A DNA stretch of 62,144 nucleotides, from contig CANIWM010000028.1 of assembly GCA_947471505.1 (NCBI GenBank), positions 1 through 62,144 on the forward strand, written 5' to 3'. Positions 25,425 through 34,867 of this stretch are shown here, piece after piece. The stretch comes from Chthoniobacteraceae bacterium (lineage in GTDB: Bacteria; Verrucomicrobiota; Verrucomicrobiia; Chthoniobacterales; Chthoniobacteraceae). Within the stretch, counting starts at the first letter, position 1; each line of letters opens with the position of its first letter. The position numbers and the translations under genes were made by a program. The notes beneath the pieces were generated by a model. The model searched no databases. It was not told the DNA's origin and was given only the letters and a program-made list of their open reading frames with translations.

Positions 25425-28076
25425 ATGAAAAAAGGAATCCTCTTTGCGTGTGTCGCATCTTCGCTCGCTTGGGCGGATACTCAGCCCCCGGCGGAAATTG
25501 GCCAGTGGTCGGCTTCGCAGGCGTGGCCGGATGTTGCCGTCCACGCTGCGCTGATGCCGGATGGGAAGGTGTTTTGGTTCCCTTACACGGACAAGCCGCG
25601 CATTTGGGACCCGGCGACGAACACGCATTCGCTGCTGCCGGGCGTGGGCTACAACCCTTTCTGCGCGGGGCAATCTTACCTCGCGGATGGGCGGCTGATG
25701 GTGGTGAGCGGCCACATTGGCGGCGGAGGGATCGGGGAGCCGAAAGCGAGCATCTTCGACCCAGCGACGGGCACTTGGCTGCGCGTGGCAGACATCAATG
25801 CGGGCCGCTGGTATCCGACCGTGATCACGATGCCCAACGGCGACATCACAGCGATCAGCGGGATGATCGATCAGACCTTCGGCATCAACAAAACGCCCGA
25901 AGTGTGGAACGCGGCGGCGGGAAATTGGCGGCAGCTCAGCGGTGCGAGCGACCAAGTCATCCCCATGTATCCTCGCACAGCAGTGATGCCGGACGGTCGC
26001 CTCTTCGTGGTCGGGCCAAACGTCATCACGATGATGCTCGATACGGCGGGCACGGGGAAATGGACGCGCGGGCCGTTCCGCCTCGACCGCAGCCGCGACT
26101 ACGGCGCGGGCATCCAGTATTTGCCCGACAAGTATCTCTACACCGGCGGCGGCGACCCGGCGCTGGCAACGACGGAGCTTTTTGACCTCTCGGTATCCAC
26201 TCCGACGGTGCGCTTTAGCAGTCCGATGACGGAAGGGCGGCGGCAACAGCAACTCACCATGCTGCCCGATGGGCGCGTGCTGGTCACGCACGGGAGCACG
26301 GGCTCGGGCTTTGACAATAAGGCGACCCCGCCGCTGCCTGCGGAGGTGTGGAATCCGGTGACGGAGAATTGGTCCGTCTGGGCGACGCCGAATGAGTTTC
26401 GCGGCTACCACCACACGGCGATATTGCTGCCGGACGGGCGCATCCTTTCTGCGGGCGCGGACCAGCATTTGAACGCCGAGATTTTCTCGCCGCCTTATCT
26501 TTTCGCGGGCACGCGGCCTGTGATTTCTTCGGTGCCGGGCGCGATTCCCTTTGCCAATCCTTTCACCATCATCACGCCGGATGCGGCGGCGGTGCAAAAG
26601 GTGACGCTCATCGGCCTCTCGTCGGCTACGCATTCGCTGAATACCGGGCAACGCTACGTGAGTCTCGACTTTACGCGCGGCACTGGGCAACTCACCGCGA
26701 CGGCTCCGATGAACGGCTTCGTCGTGCCGCCGGGCTACTACATGCTCTTTATCCTGAATGGGCAAAATGTCCCCAGTGTGGCGAAAATTCTGCGTTTAGG
26801 TACGAGCACGGTCGGCCCACCTCCGAGCGTGCCTGCCGCCCCAACGGCGCTGGCGGTGACGGGCAGTACCGCGAATCAGGTGGACCTTCGTTGGACCGAT
26901 GGCTCGACGAACGAAGCGGGCTTCAAAATCGAACGCCGAATCGGCACGGGCGCTTGGTCCGAGATTGGAATGGTCGGGCCGAACCTCGTGACTTTCTCCG
27001 ACACAGGGCTGACTCCGGCGACGGCTTACGGCTACCAGATCAAAGCGTTCAATACCGTCGGGCCGTCCGCATTTTCCAACACCGCCACGGTCACGACTGC
27101 CGGCCAGCTCACGACCGGCGGGCAGACGCTCCTCTCGGACGTTTTCACCGACAATGTGATTGATGCGACGAAATGGATCATCGGCACCATCGCGGGCGGT
27201 GTGGACGAAGGAGCGTCCGCGTTCGATTCCGCCATCCCGGTGCTGGAGGTCAACACGCGCTTGGAAATCACGCCGCGAGCGAGCGTCCTCGGCGACCACT
27301 TCGCGGGCTACGTCTCGAAGAACCTCTGGAACCTGACCAACGCGACCGCCAAGGTGGAAGTTCTCGGCGCTCCAGCATCCGGCGCGACGACGCAGTTCGC
27401 ACTGTGCGCCGACATGCAGAACTATCTCTCCATGTCCGTAGTCGGAACGACGCTCATCTCCGACCAAGTCTTAGCGGGCGACCGCGAGACGACGGGCGTG
27501 CCCTATAGCCCGACGCAGCATCGTTTCTGGAGCATCGTGCATGGCGATGTAAATGGCGTGCCGATGGTGTCTTTCCGCGCCAGTCCCGATGGCGTCGTGT
27601 GGACGACCCTACGCACCGAGGCACCCGAGTTCCCCGTCACCGCGCTGAAAGTGGAAATGAGCGCCGGGACCACGGAAAGCGTAGCCACGCCGGGGACGGC
27701 CATTTTCGACCGCGTGCATGTCTCCACAAATGTCGTGGTCATCACCGCACCGGCAAACCAGCCCCCCGTCTCCAGCCCCGGCGGACCGTACAACAGAATT
27801 GTGTGTCATTTAGTGTCAATTCGTAACCGCCTTATTTTGAGTCGCTTGCCAGCCGTGCGCTTTCAGATTTGCATCATGAGCCGCACGTTTCGGCATGAAG
27901 TTGAGCAGCACGGTTTCCATAGAACAGCACTGGCTTCCTGTGCGGATACTGACTCAAAGCCCCCACGGTTTCGGAGAACCGATTTCTTCACCAGACCACC
28001 GATTAAAGACCCGCGTCCGCGACTTCCCGTTGTTTTGTTCGGTCACAAACTGAAGGCGGTTCATCCATGTAAATGA
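25425..28076 (+). CDS. Galactose/glyoxal-oxidase-like copper radical enzyme, 3' end apparently truncated
   Basis: A secreted kelch-propeller oxidase. The signal peptide (MKKGILFACVASSLAWA) precedes the propeller (about 20-350) and a galactose-oxidase C-terminal domain (DUF1929, about 355-460). All copper-radical ligands are present: Cys80 in NPFCAGQSYL, Tyr130 in GRWYPTV, Tyr328-His329 in RGYHHTAIL, and His403 in THSLNTGQR. These enzymes oxidise primary alcohols or aldehydes to make H2O2. An FN3 domain (about 468-560) and a lectin-like sandwich (to about 770) follow. After NQPPVSSPGGPY, the usual start of a PKD domain, the frame runs into low-quality sequence from about 27790 and ends inside the neighbouring convergent gene. 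The start may instead be the ATG at 25419. Confidence 0.85.
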   Translation: MKKGILFACVASSLAWADTQPPAEIGQWSASQAWPDVAVHAALMPDGKVFWFPYTDKPRIWDPATNTHSLLPGVGYNPFCAGQSYLADGRLMVVSGHIGGGGIGEPKASIFDPATGTWLRVADINAGRWYPTVITMPNGDITAISGMIDQTFGINKTPEVWNAAAGNWRQLSGASDQVIPMYPRTAVMPDGRLFVVGPNVITMMLDTAGTGKWTRGPFRLDRSRDYGAGIQYLPDKYLYTGGGDPALATTELFDLSVSTPTVRFSSPMTEGRRQQQLTMLPDGRVLVTHGSTGSGFDNKATPPLPAEVWNPVTENWSVWATPNEFRGYHHTAILLPDGRILSAGADQHLNAEIFSPPYLFAGTRPVISSVPGAIPFANPFTIITPDAAAVQKVTLIGLSSATHSLNTGQRYVSLDFTRGTGQLTATAPMNGFVVPPGYYMLFILNGQNVPSVAKILRLGTSTVGPPPSVPAAPTALAVTGSTANQVDLRWTDGSTNEAGFKIERRIGTGAWSEIGMVGPNLVTFSDTGLTPATAYGYQIKAFNTVGPSAFSNTATVTTAGQLTTGGQTLLSDVFTDNVIDATKWIIGTIAGGVDEGASAFDSAIPVLEVNTRLEITPRASVLGDHFAGYVSKNLWNLTNATAKVEVLGAPASGATTQFALCADMQNYLSMSVVGTTLISDQVLAGDRETTGVPYSPTQHRFWSIVHGDVNGVPMVSFRASPDGVVWTTLRTEAPEFPVTALKVEMSAGTTESVATPGTAIFDRVHVSTNVVVITAPANQPPVSSPGGPYNRIVCHLVSIRNRLILSRLPAVRFQICIMSRTFRHEVEQHGFHRTALASCADTDSKPPRFRRTDFFTRPPIKDPRPRLPVVLFGHKLKAVHPCK

Positions 28077-29084
28077 GACCGCAACGACGACCGCCAGAAT
28101 TGTGATGCACGTCCACTTAAGGGCAGCGATGGATGTCGGACCTGCCGAAGAGGTTTCGGTGGGCTGGCACATCACGTAGATGGATTCGCAGAACGCAATC
28201 AGGTAAACCAGTATGAGCGGACTGGCCGCGAGCAATGAAAATTCACGCCCAACTCCGACGACCGACACGAAAATCAAAATAGCGAGCGTGGCGGAATATC
28301 CAATCCCCCTCCGAAGCAGTAGAATCGCTCCGTGGATAGGAAACAAGAATCCAGCAAACACCCACGGTATCGAGGCGGCGCTTGCGTGCTTCGTGTCGAA
28401 TGTCAGCGCGAACAGTAGTGGAACTGCTACTGCCAGAGAAATGAACCACGCGAGCCGGTGATCGGATTCCTGCTTTCTCTGCGCATCCACGTCATCCACG
28501 AGTTTCTTGAGCGCGTCTAGCGAGAGGTCGGGGCGCTCAATGGTGCGCTGTGTCGATCTCTCGCTCTTGGCAATTCGATAGGCAATCTCTTCCTCTGGAG
28601 TCAAAACGACGCGCTTGCTCACGTAAACCTCGCGACTTTGTTCTGCTTTACGTTCCGATTTGGGCTCAGGTTCACTGGCTGTTTCATTTGCCTTCGGGCG
28701 CTGCTTCAGGAATTCTCGGGCTCTGGCATTTACGATCAAAAATCCGATTGCTCCGACAATCGGAATCAAACCGATGAGCGACAACGAAATTGATGACCAC
28801 AATCGCCAACGAAGAGCTGAGGCAGTTTGGAACATAAACCAAGCAACCGCGATGTGGAAAAATGCAGAAAATACAAGGCCGATCTGGCCAAATGGCGCAC
28901 ACGCAACCATGAGTCCAAAACACCACAACATTGCGGTTCTCGATCCAGCAACATCCGGAGCGTTTATGGCCGAGCCTGGGACTTCAACCGGGGATTGGCA
29001 TTGAGGACAAAAGCCTGACGTTCCCGAATCTACTTCTTCGCACGATATTTGCTGCCCACAATTGCCGCATTGAAACTTGATCAT
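27954..29084 (-). CDS. Zinc-ribbon membrane protein, unknown function
   Basis: A 376-residue protein starting with a zinc ribbon (FQCGNCGQQISCEEVDSGTSGFCPQCQSPVEVP, two CxxC pairs). Two or three membrane segments follow (about 50-120), then a charged cytoplasmic linker (about 130-215), then four to five more membrane segments. Zinc-ribbon plus membrane proteins of this sort are common in verrucomicrobia and planctomycetes and have no assigned role. The ATG at 29084 starts just before the ribbon; the frame is open further upstream. Base composition is lower in GC than the left-hand genes, suggesting a boundary at the junction described for the oxidase gene. Confidence 0.75.
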   Translation of the reverse strand: MIKFQCGNCGQQISCEEVDSGTSGFCPQCQSPVEVPGSAINAPDVAGSRTAMLWCFGLMVACAPFGQIGLVFSAFFHIAVAWFMFQTASALRWRLWSSISLSLIGLIPIVGAIGFLIVNARAREFLKQRPKANETASEPEPKSERKAEQSREVYVSKRVVLTPEEEIAYRIAKSERSTQRTIERPDLSLDALKKLVDDVDAQRKQESDHRLAWFISLAVAVPLLFALTFDTKHASAASIPWVFAGFLFPIHGAILLLRRGIGYSATLAILIFVSVVGVGREFSLLAASPLILVYLIAFCESIYVMCQPTETSSAGPTSIAALKWTCITILAVVVAVSFTWMNRLQFVTEQNNGKSRTRVFNRWSGEEIGSPKPWGL

Positions 29085-29313
29085 TGGCTGCTGGGAATTT
29101 GCTTTCGTGACCGCCTCACCGGAAACGGTCAGAACGCGTATCAGCATTGGGGAGAGAGGAACTGTTCGTCGGTCCCGTGGAGATTGATGTGCTCATGTAG
29201 ATGCTTCCGAGCATGTTCCTGCGCTCTGCTTTGCCAAGCTTTTTTCGGCGGTGCTCCTTGAGGTTGCCGACTGTGCTCCGTTATCGTCACGCATCAGTTC
29301 CGACACAACCCTT
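29085..29313. other. Gap between the endonuclease and zinc-ribbon genes
   Basis: About 230 bp between two leftward genes. No gene, strong hairpin or convincing promoter was found. Confidence 0.3.
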
Positions 29314-30519
29314 TTACCTCACCACTTTAAGTCTCACGAAAAACGGGGCCGTGGACGTGGGGACTCGAAGTGTGACCTGTTCGGTTTCAAAATCAGTGAC
29401 CATAGAGCTGATGATTTCCGACGCTACAGGATCCCAAGATTGAAGGTTTTCGGAGCTTTCGCACGAAATCACCACGTCCGTCGCGTTCCTGTTTTTAGGG
29501 AAGGACAGATAGACGTAATTGCTGGCGAAACTCGATGTCACTGCGGGAGAAGGATCAACCTTCTTCGGATTGCGATTGAACGCGTATTCCAAGAGATTCA
29601 CTTGTTGGTCGCCATCGGGATCAGCTAGGTCACCGCTCTGCAAAGGATTTCCAAGTTCGATGGATGTAAAGCGGATGTTCTTCCAAGCCTGCGCCGGTGA
29701 TGTTCCATTAAAAACCATCTCTGCGTATTCCGGGTGGTCGATGAACGGATTACGGTTGTGCTGGTAGTCGGTGTAAATGCGTTGGTTCCGTTGCCGCTCT
29801 GCATCAGTCACGGGAAAATCACGATTCCACACTAAAAATGAGCTGAGCTTTCCAAATCGATAGAGTGTCGGATTTGGAGAGTCTGAAAGTTCAAGGTCGG
29901 GTGCATCAGCGTCCGTGCCATCGTAACGAACGGCCATATAAAACATGCTGCGGGCAATACGTCCTTTGTCGGTGTCGCGAGGCTCCCAAGAGTCCGTGTC
30001 ATACGTGGACGTTGGTGCTTCTGGATGAATGGACACGGGCGCGGTGGACCAATCGAAGTATTTGTTCCCGCGTGAGCTGTTCACCGACGCATCAATCGGT
30101 CGAAGATTAAAAATGTCAGTCTTCGCTCTGCTGTTCGGGTCGAGAGCAACAAGCCCGTAGGATTGCGGCCACAAATGTTCACGGTTCCATGTGCCAGTGG
30201 TTCCGTTGTCTTGATTGATCTTTAAGTCGGTGAAGCCCGAGTAAATGAGCACGACCTTGCTCGAATCGCTCGGGTCTTCATCAATGACCTTCAGCGCGTC
30301 CCATGTGTCCGTGCTCGTCGACGTGTATGGCAGGACGGTGTGAACTTTGATTGCTGCGTGAAGAGCTGCTTTCAATGGCGCACCAGTTTTTCCAATGGCT
30401 TGGTCGTAGTAAGCAGCAGGCGGTTGAAATTGGGCGAGCAGTGACGCCGCCAACGATAAAAACGCGATGGCAAAAATGCTGGAGGACTTTATGGGTGAGC
30501 GAGCGGGTGAGTGCAGCAA
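29314..30519 (-). CDS. Secreted endonuclease I family nuclease
   Basis: A His-Me finger nuclease of the endonuclease I (EndA/NucM) family, which cuts DNA non-specifically outside the cytoplasm. The catalytic block is TWNREHLWPQSYG near residue 107, followed by DIFNLRPIDASVNSSRGNKYFD and RGRIARSMFYMAVRY-type motifs. A C-terminal beta domain of about 100 residues (after DPDGDQQVNLLEYAFNRNP) is of the type that often accompanies exported PVC proteins. The N-terminus has a signal peptide (SIFAIAFLSLAASLLAQ) but no ATG; TTG at 30519 is my choice. An earlier TTG at 30651 would overlap the upstream gene by 38 bp and give a poor leader. Confidence 0.8.
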   Translation of the reverse strand: MLHSPARSPIKSSSIFAIAFLSLAASLLAQFQPPAAYYDQAIGKTGAPLKAALHAAIKVHTVLPYTSTSTDTWDALKVIDEDPSDSSKVVLIYSGFTDLKINQDNGTTGTWNREHLWPQSYGLVALDPNSRAKTDIFNLRPIDASVNSSRGNKYFDWSTAPVSIHPEAPTSTYDTDSWEPRDTDKGRIARSMFYMAVRYDGTDADAPDLELSDSPNPTLYRFGKLSSFLVWNRDFPVTDAERQRNQRIYTDYQHNRNPFIDHPEYAEMVFNGTSPAQAWKNIRFTSIELGNPLQSGDLADPDGDQQVNLLEYAFNRNPKKVDPSPAVTSSFASNYVYLSFPKNRNATDVVISCESSENLQSWDPVASEIISSMVTDFETEQVTLRVPTSTAPFFVRLKVVR

Positions 30520-30613
30520 AAGTGGGCGGGACGGTAACCGGAAAGCTTCGTCGCACAAGTGGAGGATGCCTTTTGACGTCGGTCTTGAATCGAGTGCCTG
30601 AGAGACGAGGGGC

Positions 30614-33600
30614 TCAAGCGATGACTTCGAAAGGATTGCGCGCAAGGGCAACGCTTCCGCCTTTCCCTCGGCCGGAAACCAATTTGCCGGCAGCTAGAAG
30701 GTCTTTTTTTACAGCCTCGTAAGTGGATTCGTCCCATCCGAGGCTTTGTCGGAGCGAAATGTTGCCCTTAGAGCCACCTTCAGACTCCAGGGCTGTGACC
30801 AGAGCCTGCCGCTGCTGATCCGTTACGTTGGCATCAGGAATGGAGTCAGGATGGTCCTGGTTGTCGCCGTCGCCGCCTCCATATTCGAGATGGTCATTCT
30901 CCGCGGCGCGTGGACTGAGATTGCGTTCGACGCGCAGCGTTGTCTGTTTGGCTCCAAGAGCAGCGTAATCAGACGGATTGCAGCTGAGGACGATGACCTG
31001 AAGTCCGCGATCAGCGGCGTGATCGAGCATCCGCTGCAGAATTTGCACGCGCTCCGGGTCGGAGTAGGCAAACGCGTCGTCAAACACCAACGGAAGACAA
31101 CCATCGTGAGCTGCCGCAAGCACTTCGGCCATGGCCAGCCGAACGGCGGCGGCGACTTGCTCGCAAGTGCCCCCGCTGAGAGTTGCAAATTCAAAGGCAC
31201 CGGGGCCATGCGCGGGGCGAATGAGTCGCAGGCCAGTGAACGTGTTGTTTTCGAGGTCCACGACGGCGCGCGCACCGGGACCAAAGAGACATTCGAGATA
31301 GCTGGAAATCTTGGCGGCCAGCGGTCGCGTGAATTTTTCGGCAAGCGACCTCTGCTCCGCGATGAAAAGCTCGTGAAGAAGACGAATGGCACCAGACTTT
31401 CTCTTGGCAATGGAGCGATGCTCACTTGCGGACCGCATCTGTGCTTCCGCAATCGCTACGTCCGCATGCGGATCGGATGTGCCGTCGCGATGGAGCTCGT
31501 TGCGGGCGACAGCGCGCTTTTGTTCCGATTCGTTCTTCGTGGAAGTGTGCTGGTCAATCGCGCGTTGATAGCGGACGAGGTCGCGCTCGAGCAGATCAGG
31601 TTGCAGTTCATTCAGATTGCGGCGCGTGAGAGCGAGGCAGCGCTCGGCCTCGCCTCGCGCGGCAAAGAGTTCAGCAAGACGCTGGGTTCTCGCGGTGTCA
31701 TCGCCGTGAGTCTCGAGTAGCAACCTTAGTTGTGCATCAAGGTCAGCCAAGGCACGCTTTTGATCTTCCAACCCCCGTCGGTGTTCGATGAGCCGTTCGC
31801 TGGCTTGTCGGAGAGTCCTCGCTAATGCCTCACACGTGCTGCGGGCATCAGTTTCGTTCGCCTCTGCGTCACGAAGCTGCTGCGCGCATTCCTTGGCGAG
31901 GACGTTTGCGTCCGAGAGTCCTGTCGGCGCAATAAACTCCGCGACCAATGCTGCGCGGCGCTCGACATCCGCTTCGGCGGCAGTGCAAGTATTCACAGCT
32001 TCCGCGAACTCTTGATCGATCGTCTCCGAGCCGAGGCTTTCCAGCCGGGCGTTGGCAGTCTCGATTCGTGCCTCCAGATCCTGTCGCCGCGCGGCCGCCT
32101 CACTAGCTTCAATGACCGAGGCGATACCGTGAGCGTCGAGCTTTTGTTGAAGCGCCTCCTTGGCTTCTTGCAGTTGCTGGCGTGCGTCTGCGAGGCTGGT
32201 GCCGCCACCGGGGCGGATGCGCAGGCGAATCGCGGGACCCACCACCACCACAGCGTCTTCGGTAAGAATGTGCGAATCACCCGCTGCGAGCGTGCGTTCT
32301 CCGATAATCACGGGAGCGTCGCTTGCTATCACTTCGATGCCCGCGGCCATGGCATTCAAGGCTGCGGCGGCATTGGAATACTCACCTTCCAATTTTTGCA
32401 GCGCCTTCAACTTCTGAGGAGTGATGGCCGGAATCTGGGCGAGCACGGATTCGAGCTGACTGACGCTCACGCGCAATTCGCGAACTTGATCGAGCTTCTT
32501 GCCGATCAGATCCCGCTGCGTCGCCTTCTCAATTCGTTGGATGTGCGAAGCCGCCAAGTCACTTCGCAGTCTCGCAACGCGGACCTGTGAGACCATCTGC
32601 TGGCACGCCTCGTCAGCGATGGTATCGCGCTCGCGGCAATCCGCTTCTTCGTCGGTAAGACGCTGCGTCTCCGTTTCTTTCGGAGCGAGTTCGGCTCTGG
32701 ATATCTCGATGTCTCCGCGCGCCTGCCTGATTCGCTCGTCGGCTTGAACAAGTGCGTCGTGTTTTTCAGCCGCATGGGCTGCAGCGGGTGCCTGCGCCTG
32801 TTCCTCGCCGCGCAAGACGGACACGCGGGCAAGTTTGATCTCGACCGCCTCCTGGTCTTGCCGGAGTTGAGCAAGCGCCGTCACGGACGACTGAATCATT
32901 TGCTCGGCGTCACGAAAATCGGTCACTGCTTGCTCAAGCCGCGCGAGGGTCTGCTGCGCAGTTGTGAGTGTTGAAGTCGCTGCGTTTTCGTCCGCGATTG
33001 CCCGTGCCAACTCCGATCCGGCTTTTGGTTCGCCATTCCGATTGAAGAGGGCTTCGTGTCGCTCCGCGAATTTCCGCGCAACGCGGGCGTCACACTCGGA
33101 CTGCATCGCCGCAGCCCCGCCTTCGTTTTGCAGACGTGCGAGCAGCGACGCGCATTGGGTGTTGGCGTGTTCGGTAGGATCTTCGCCAGCGCTACCCTGC
33201 CAAATCCATAGATGTGCCCACTGCTCCCGCGCTCGCTCGCCAGCGCCTCGTCCACCGCCCGTTGCTTCAACACCGAACAGCTCTGCCAAGCGCGCTTCCG
33301 CTTCATCGCCGTTCCACGTTGAGCCATTCAGCTCGGTGAGCGTTGCCGTGCCGTTTGCTCCGCTGAAGCGCTTGAGGAGGCGATAGGTATGCCCGCGTGC
33401 TTCAAAATGAACCTCAACCTCGGGCTGCCCGCCGTGAATTCGGGAAATCATGCCCTTTTGCACTTCGCCACCTGTCTTCGCCCGTAGGAACAGGGCGCGG
33501 TGCGCCGCCTCAACCAAGGTGCTCTTGCCGCATTCGTTCGGGCCGCCGATCAGAGTTCGTGCGGGATCAAATTCCATCGTTACCTCGCGATGGATGCGGT

Positions 33601-33631
33601 AGTTGCGGAGAGTAATTGAAATGAGCCGCAT
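30614..33631 (-). CDS. SbcC/Rad50-like ATPase with C-terminal winged-helix-like tail
   Basis: A 1005-residue SMC-type ATPase. The Walker A loop is GGPNECGKST (29-38). Long coiled coils fill residues 170-780, and the C-terminal half of the ATPase has the signature LSGGTCEQVAAAVRL and Walker B LPLVFDDAFAY. Rad50-like proteins work with an Mre11-type nuclease on DNA ends; that partner lies 3 bp upstream. No CxxC zinc hook is seen in the coiled coil. After a glycine/aspartate-rich linker, the last 70 residues (RQALVTALESEGG...LGWDESTYEAVKKDLLAAGKLVSGRGKGGSVAL) look like a winged helix. This is unusual for SbcC and suggests added DNA binding, as in some defence ATPases. Confidence 0.85.
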   Translation of the reverse strand: MRLISITLRNYRIHREVTMEFDPARTLIGGPNECGKSTLVEAAHRALFLRAKTGGEVQKGMISRIHGGQPEVEVHFEARGHTYRLLKRFSGANGTATLTELNGSTWNGDEAEARLAELFGVEATGGGRGAGERAREQWAHLWIWQGSAGEDPTEHANTQCASLLARLQNEGGAAAMQSECDARVARKFAERHEALFNRNGEPKAGSELARAIADENAATSTLTTAQQTLARLEQAVTDFRDAEQMIQSSVTALAQLRQDQEAVEIKLARVSVLRGEEQAQAPAAAHAAEKHDALVQADERIRQARGDIEISRAELAPKETETQRLTDEEADCRERDTIADEACQQMVSQVRVARLRSDLAASHIQRIEKATQRDLIGKKLDQVRELRVSVSQLESVLAQIPAITPQKLKALQKLEGEYSNAAAALNAMAAGIEVIASDAPVIIGERTLAAGDSHILTEDAVVVVGPAIRLRIRPGGGTSLADARQQLQEAKEALQQKLDAHGIASVIEASEAAARRQDLEARIETANARLESLGSETIDQEFAEAVNTCTAAEADVERRAALVAEFIAPTGLSDANVLAKECAQQLRDAEANETDARSTCEALARTLRQASERLIEHRRGLEDQKRALADLDAQLRLLLETHGDDTARTQRLAELFAARGEAERCLALTRRNLNELQPDLLERDLVRYQRAIDQHTSTKNESEQKRAVARNELHRDGTSDPHADVAIAEAQMRSASEHRSIAKRKSGAIRLLHELFIAEQRSLAEKFTRPLAAKISSYLECLFGPGARAVVDLENNTFTGLRLIRPAHGPGAFEFATLSGGTCEQVAAAVRLAMAEVLAAAHDGCLPLVFDDAFAYSDPERVQILQRMLDHAADRGLQVIVLSCNPSDYAALGAKQTTLRVERNLSPRAAENDHLEYGGGDGDNQDHPDSIPDANVTDQQRQALVTALESEGGSKGNISLRQSLGWDESTYEAVKKDLLAAGKLVSGRGKGGSVALARNPFEVIA

Positions 33632-33634
33632 GAG

Positions 33635-34807
33635 TCAGTTCTCCCGGCAAGCTGCGTAGAGTTCACGTAGCGCGATTCGCGCGCACGCGGCTTGTTCATT
33701 GTCCCCCGAGGCGTCGACTACGAGCTTCGTAGCTACGCGAGCGACGAGCGGATCGGAGGTCCGCTGCGTGAGGGCCTCGATCTCTTCAGGTGAAGGTGCG
33801 ATTATGGTTCGATTGCCCAGCTTCAGCCGGAGCAAACGTGCCTGCCACGACTCCAGCTTTTGTTCCAGCCGAGTTGTCGCTTCTATTCCGAGCGAACCTC
33901 CCAATTCTAGCAGCAGCAAGTCCTGCTGGGCATGTGGTCCGATCAACCTGTCGATCTCTTCCTCGAGGCGCGTCAAACCGGCATCATCAGCAAAGTCGAA
34001 TGCTACTTGATGCCAACCGAGCCGAGCTGTGCGCGCCGACGTCACTTTGGGCGCGCCGTTCCTCTCGGCGGTGACGAGTAGCACGTGTCCAGGATCGTTG
34101 CTTTCACCGCGAGCGAAGCGATCCATCTCGGGCGTCCCAGAATACCATGCCTTTGGCCCCACTTGCTTCATCCCATGCCAATCGCCGAGAGCGATGTAGT
34201 CGAAGCCACGCTCCGAAAGCCGCCCTAAATCGATCTGATTGATGGCCCCGCCCTCCCCCTCGTCATCTTCGGCCTGCGAACCGAAGCCTTGTACACTACC
34301 ATGAGCCAACACCACCCGTGGTTTGTCCCCGAAACGCTCCAGGTCCGATTCGATAGATCGAAGCCAAGTGGTAATATCAGTCGATTCATGCCGCCGAAGG
34401 AGCGGGCAAGGAAAGAGAACCGCAGTTTCCAGTTCCAGCGGTTCGGGCTTCAGCAATACGGACAAGTTTGGGGCGAGTTGGTCTCGTTCGTGTTGGAAAA
34501 ACGATTGTTCCCACAGACTTCCCGGCCCGCCGCTATCGTGGTTGCCGGGGATGACAAGCACCGGCACTTTCATCGCTCCTATTGCAGCGCAAGCTGCGGA
34601 GACAGTGGATTTGGTAGCACTCGGCGAATCGAAGACATCGCCCGCTACCAGAATGAACTCAGCGCCATTCGACTTCGCTGCCTCTGCGATCCGGTGAAGG
34701 ACGTTGATCCGTTCCTGCTGGATCAGGGTGCGTTTTTGGATGTCATCAACTCCGGCGAAGGGCTTACCAAGTTGCCAATCTGCGGTGTGGAGAAAAGTCG
34801 CAATCAT
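33635..34807 (-). CDS. SbcD/Mre11-like metallophosphoesterase
   Basis: A 390-residue calcineurin-type phosphoesterase and presumed nuclease partner of the downstream Rad50-like protein. Metal-binding motifs are HTADWQLGKPF, LVAGDVFDSP, VIPGNHDSGG, LAHGSVQGFG and ALGDWHG. In the first motif a glutamine stands where many Mre11/SbcD proteins have the second ligand histidine (DxQ rather than DxH); some related families share this, so activity is not excluded. A capping domain occupies the last 130 residues. The 3-bp gap to the ATPase gene supports a two-subunit complex. Confidence 0.85.
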   Translation of the reverse strand: MIATFLHTADWQLGKPFAGVDDIQKRTLIQQERINVLHRIAEAAKSNGAEFILVAGDVFDSPSATKSTVSAACAAIGAMKVPVLVIPGNHDSGGPGSLWEQSFFQHERDQLAPNLSVLLKPEPLELETAVLFPCPLLRRHESTDITTWLRSIESDLERFGDKPRVVLAHGSVQGFGSQAEDDEGEGGAINQIDLGRLSERGFDYIALGDWHGMKQVGPKAWYSGTPEMDRFARGESNDPGHVLLVTAERNGAPKVTSARTARLGWHQVAFDFADDAGLTRLEEEIDRLIGPHAQQDLLLLELGGSLGIEATTRLEQKLESWQARLLRLKLGNRTIIAPSPEEIEALTQRTSDPLVARVATKLVVDASGDNEQAACARIALRELYAACREN

Positions 34808-34867
34808 AGCGTTCGCCCTCCGCGTTTGGTGCTGTCAAATGTTGTTCTCATAACTCGGTAGGGGCCG

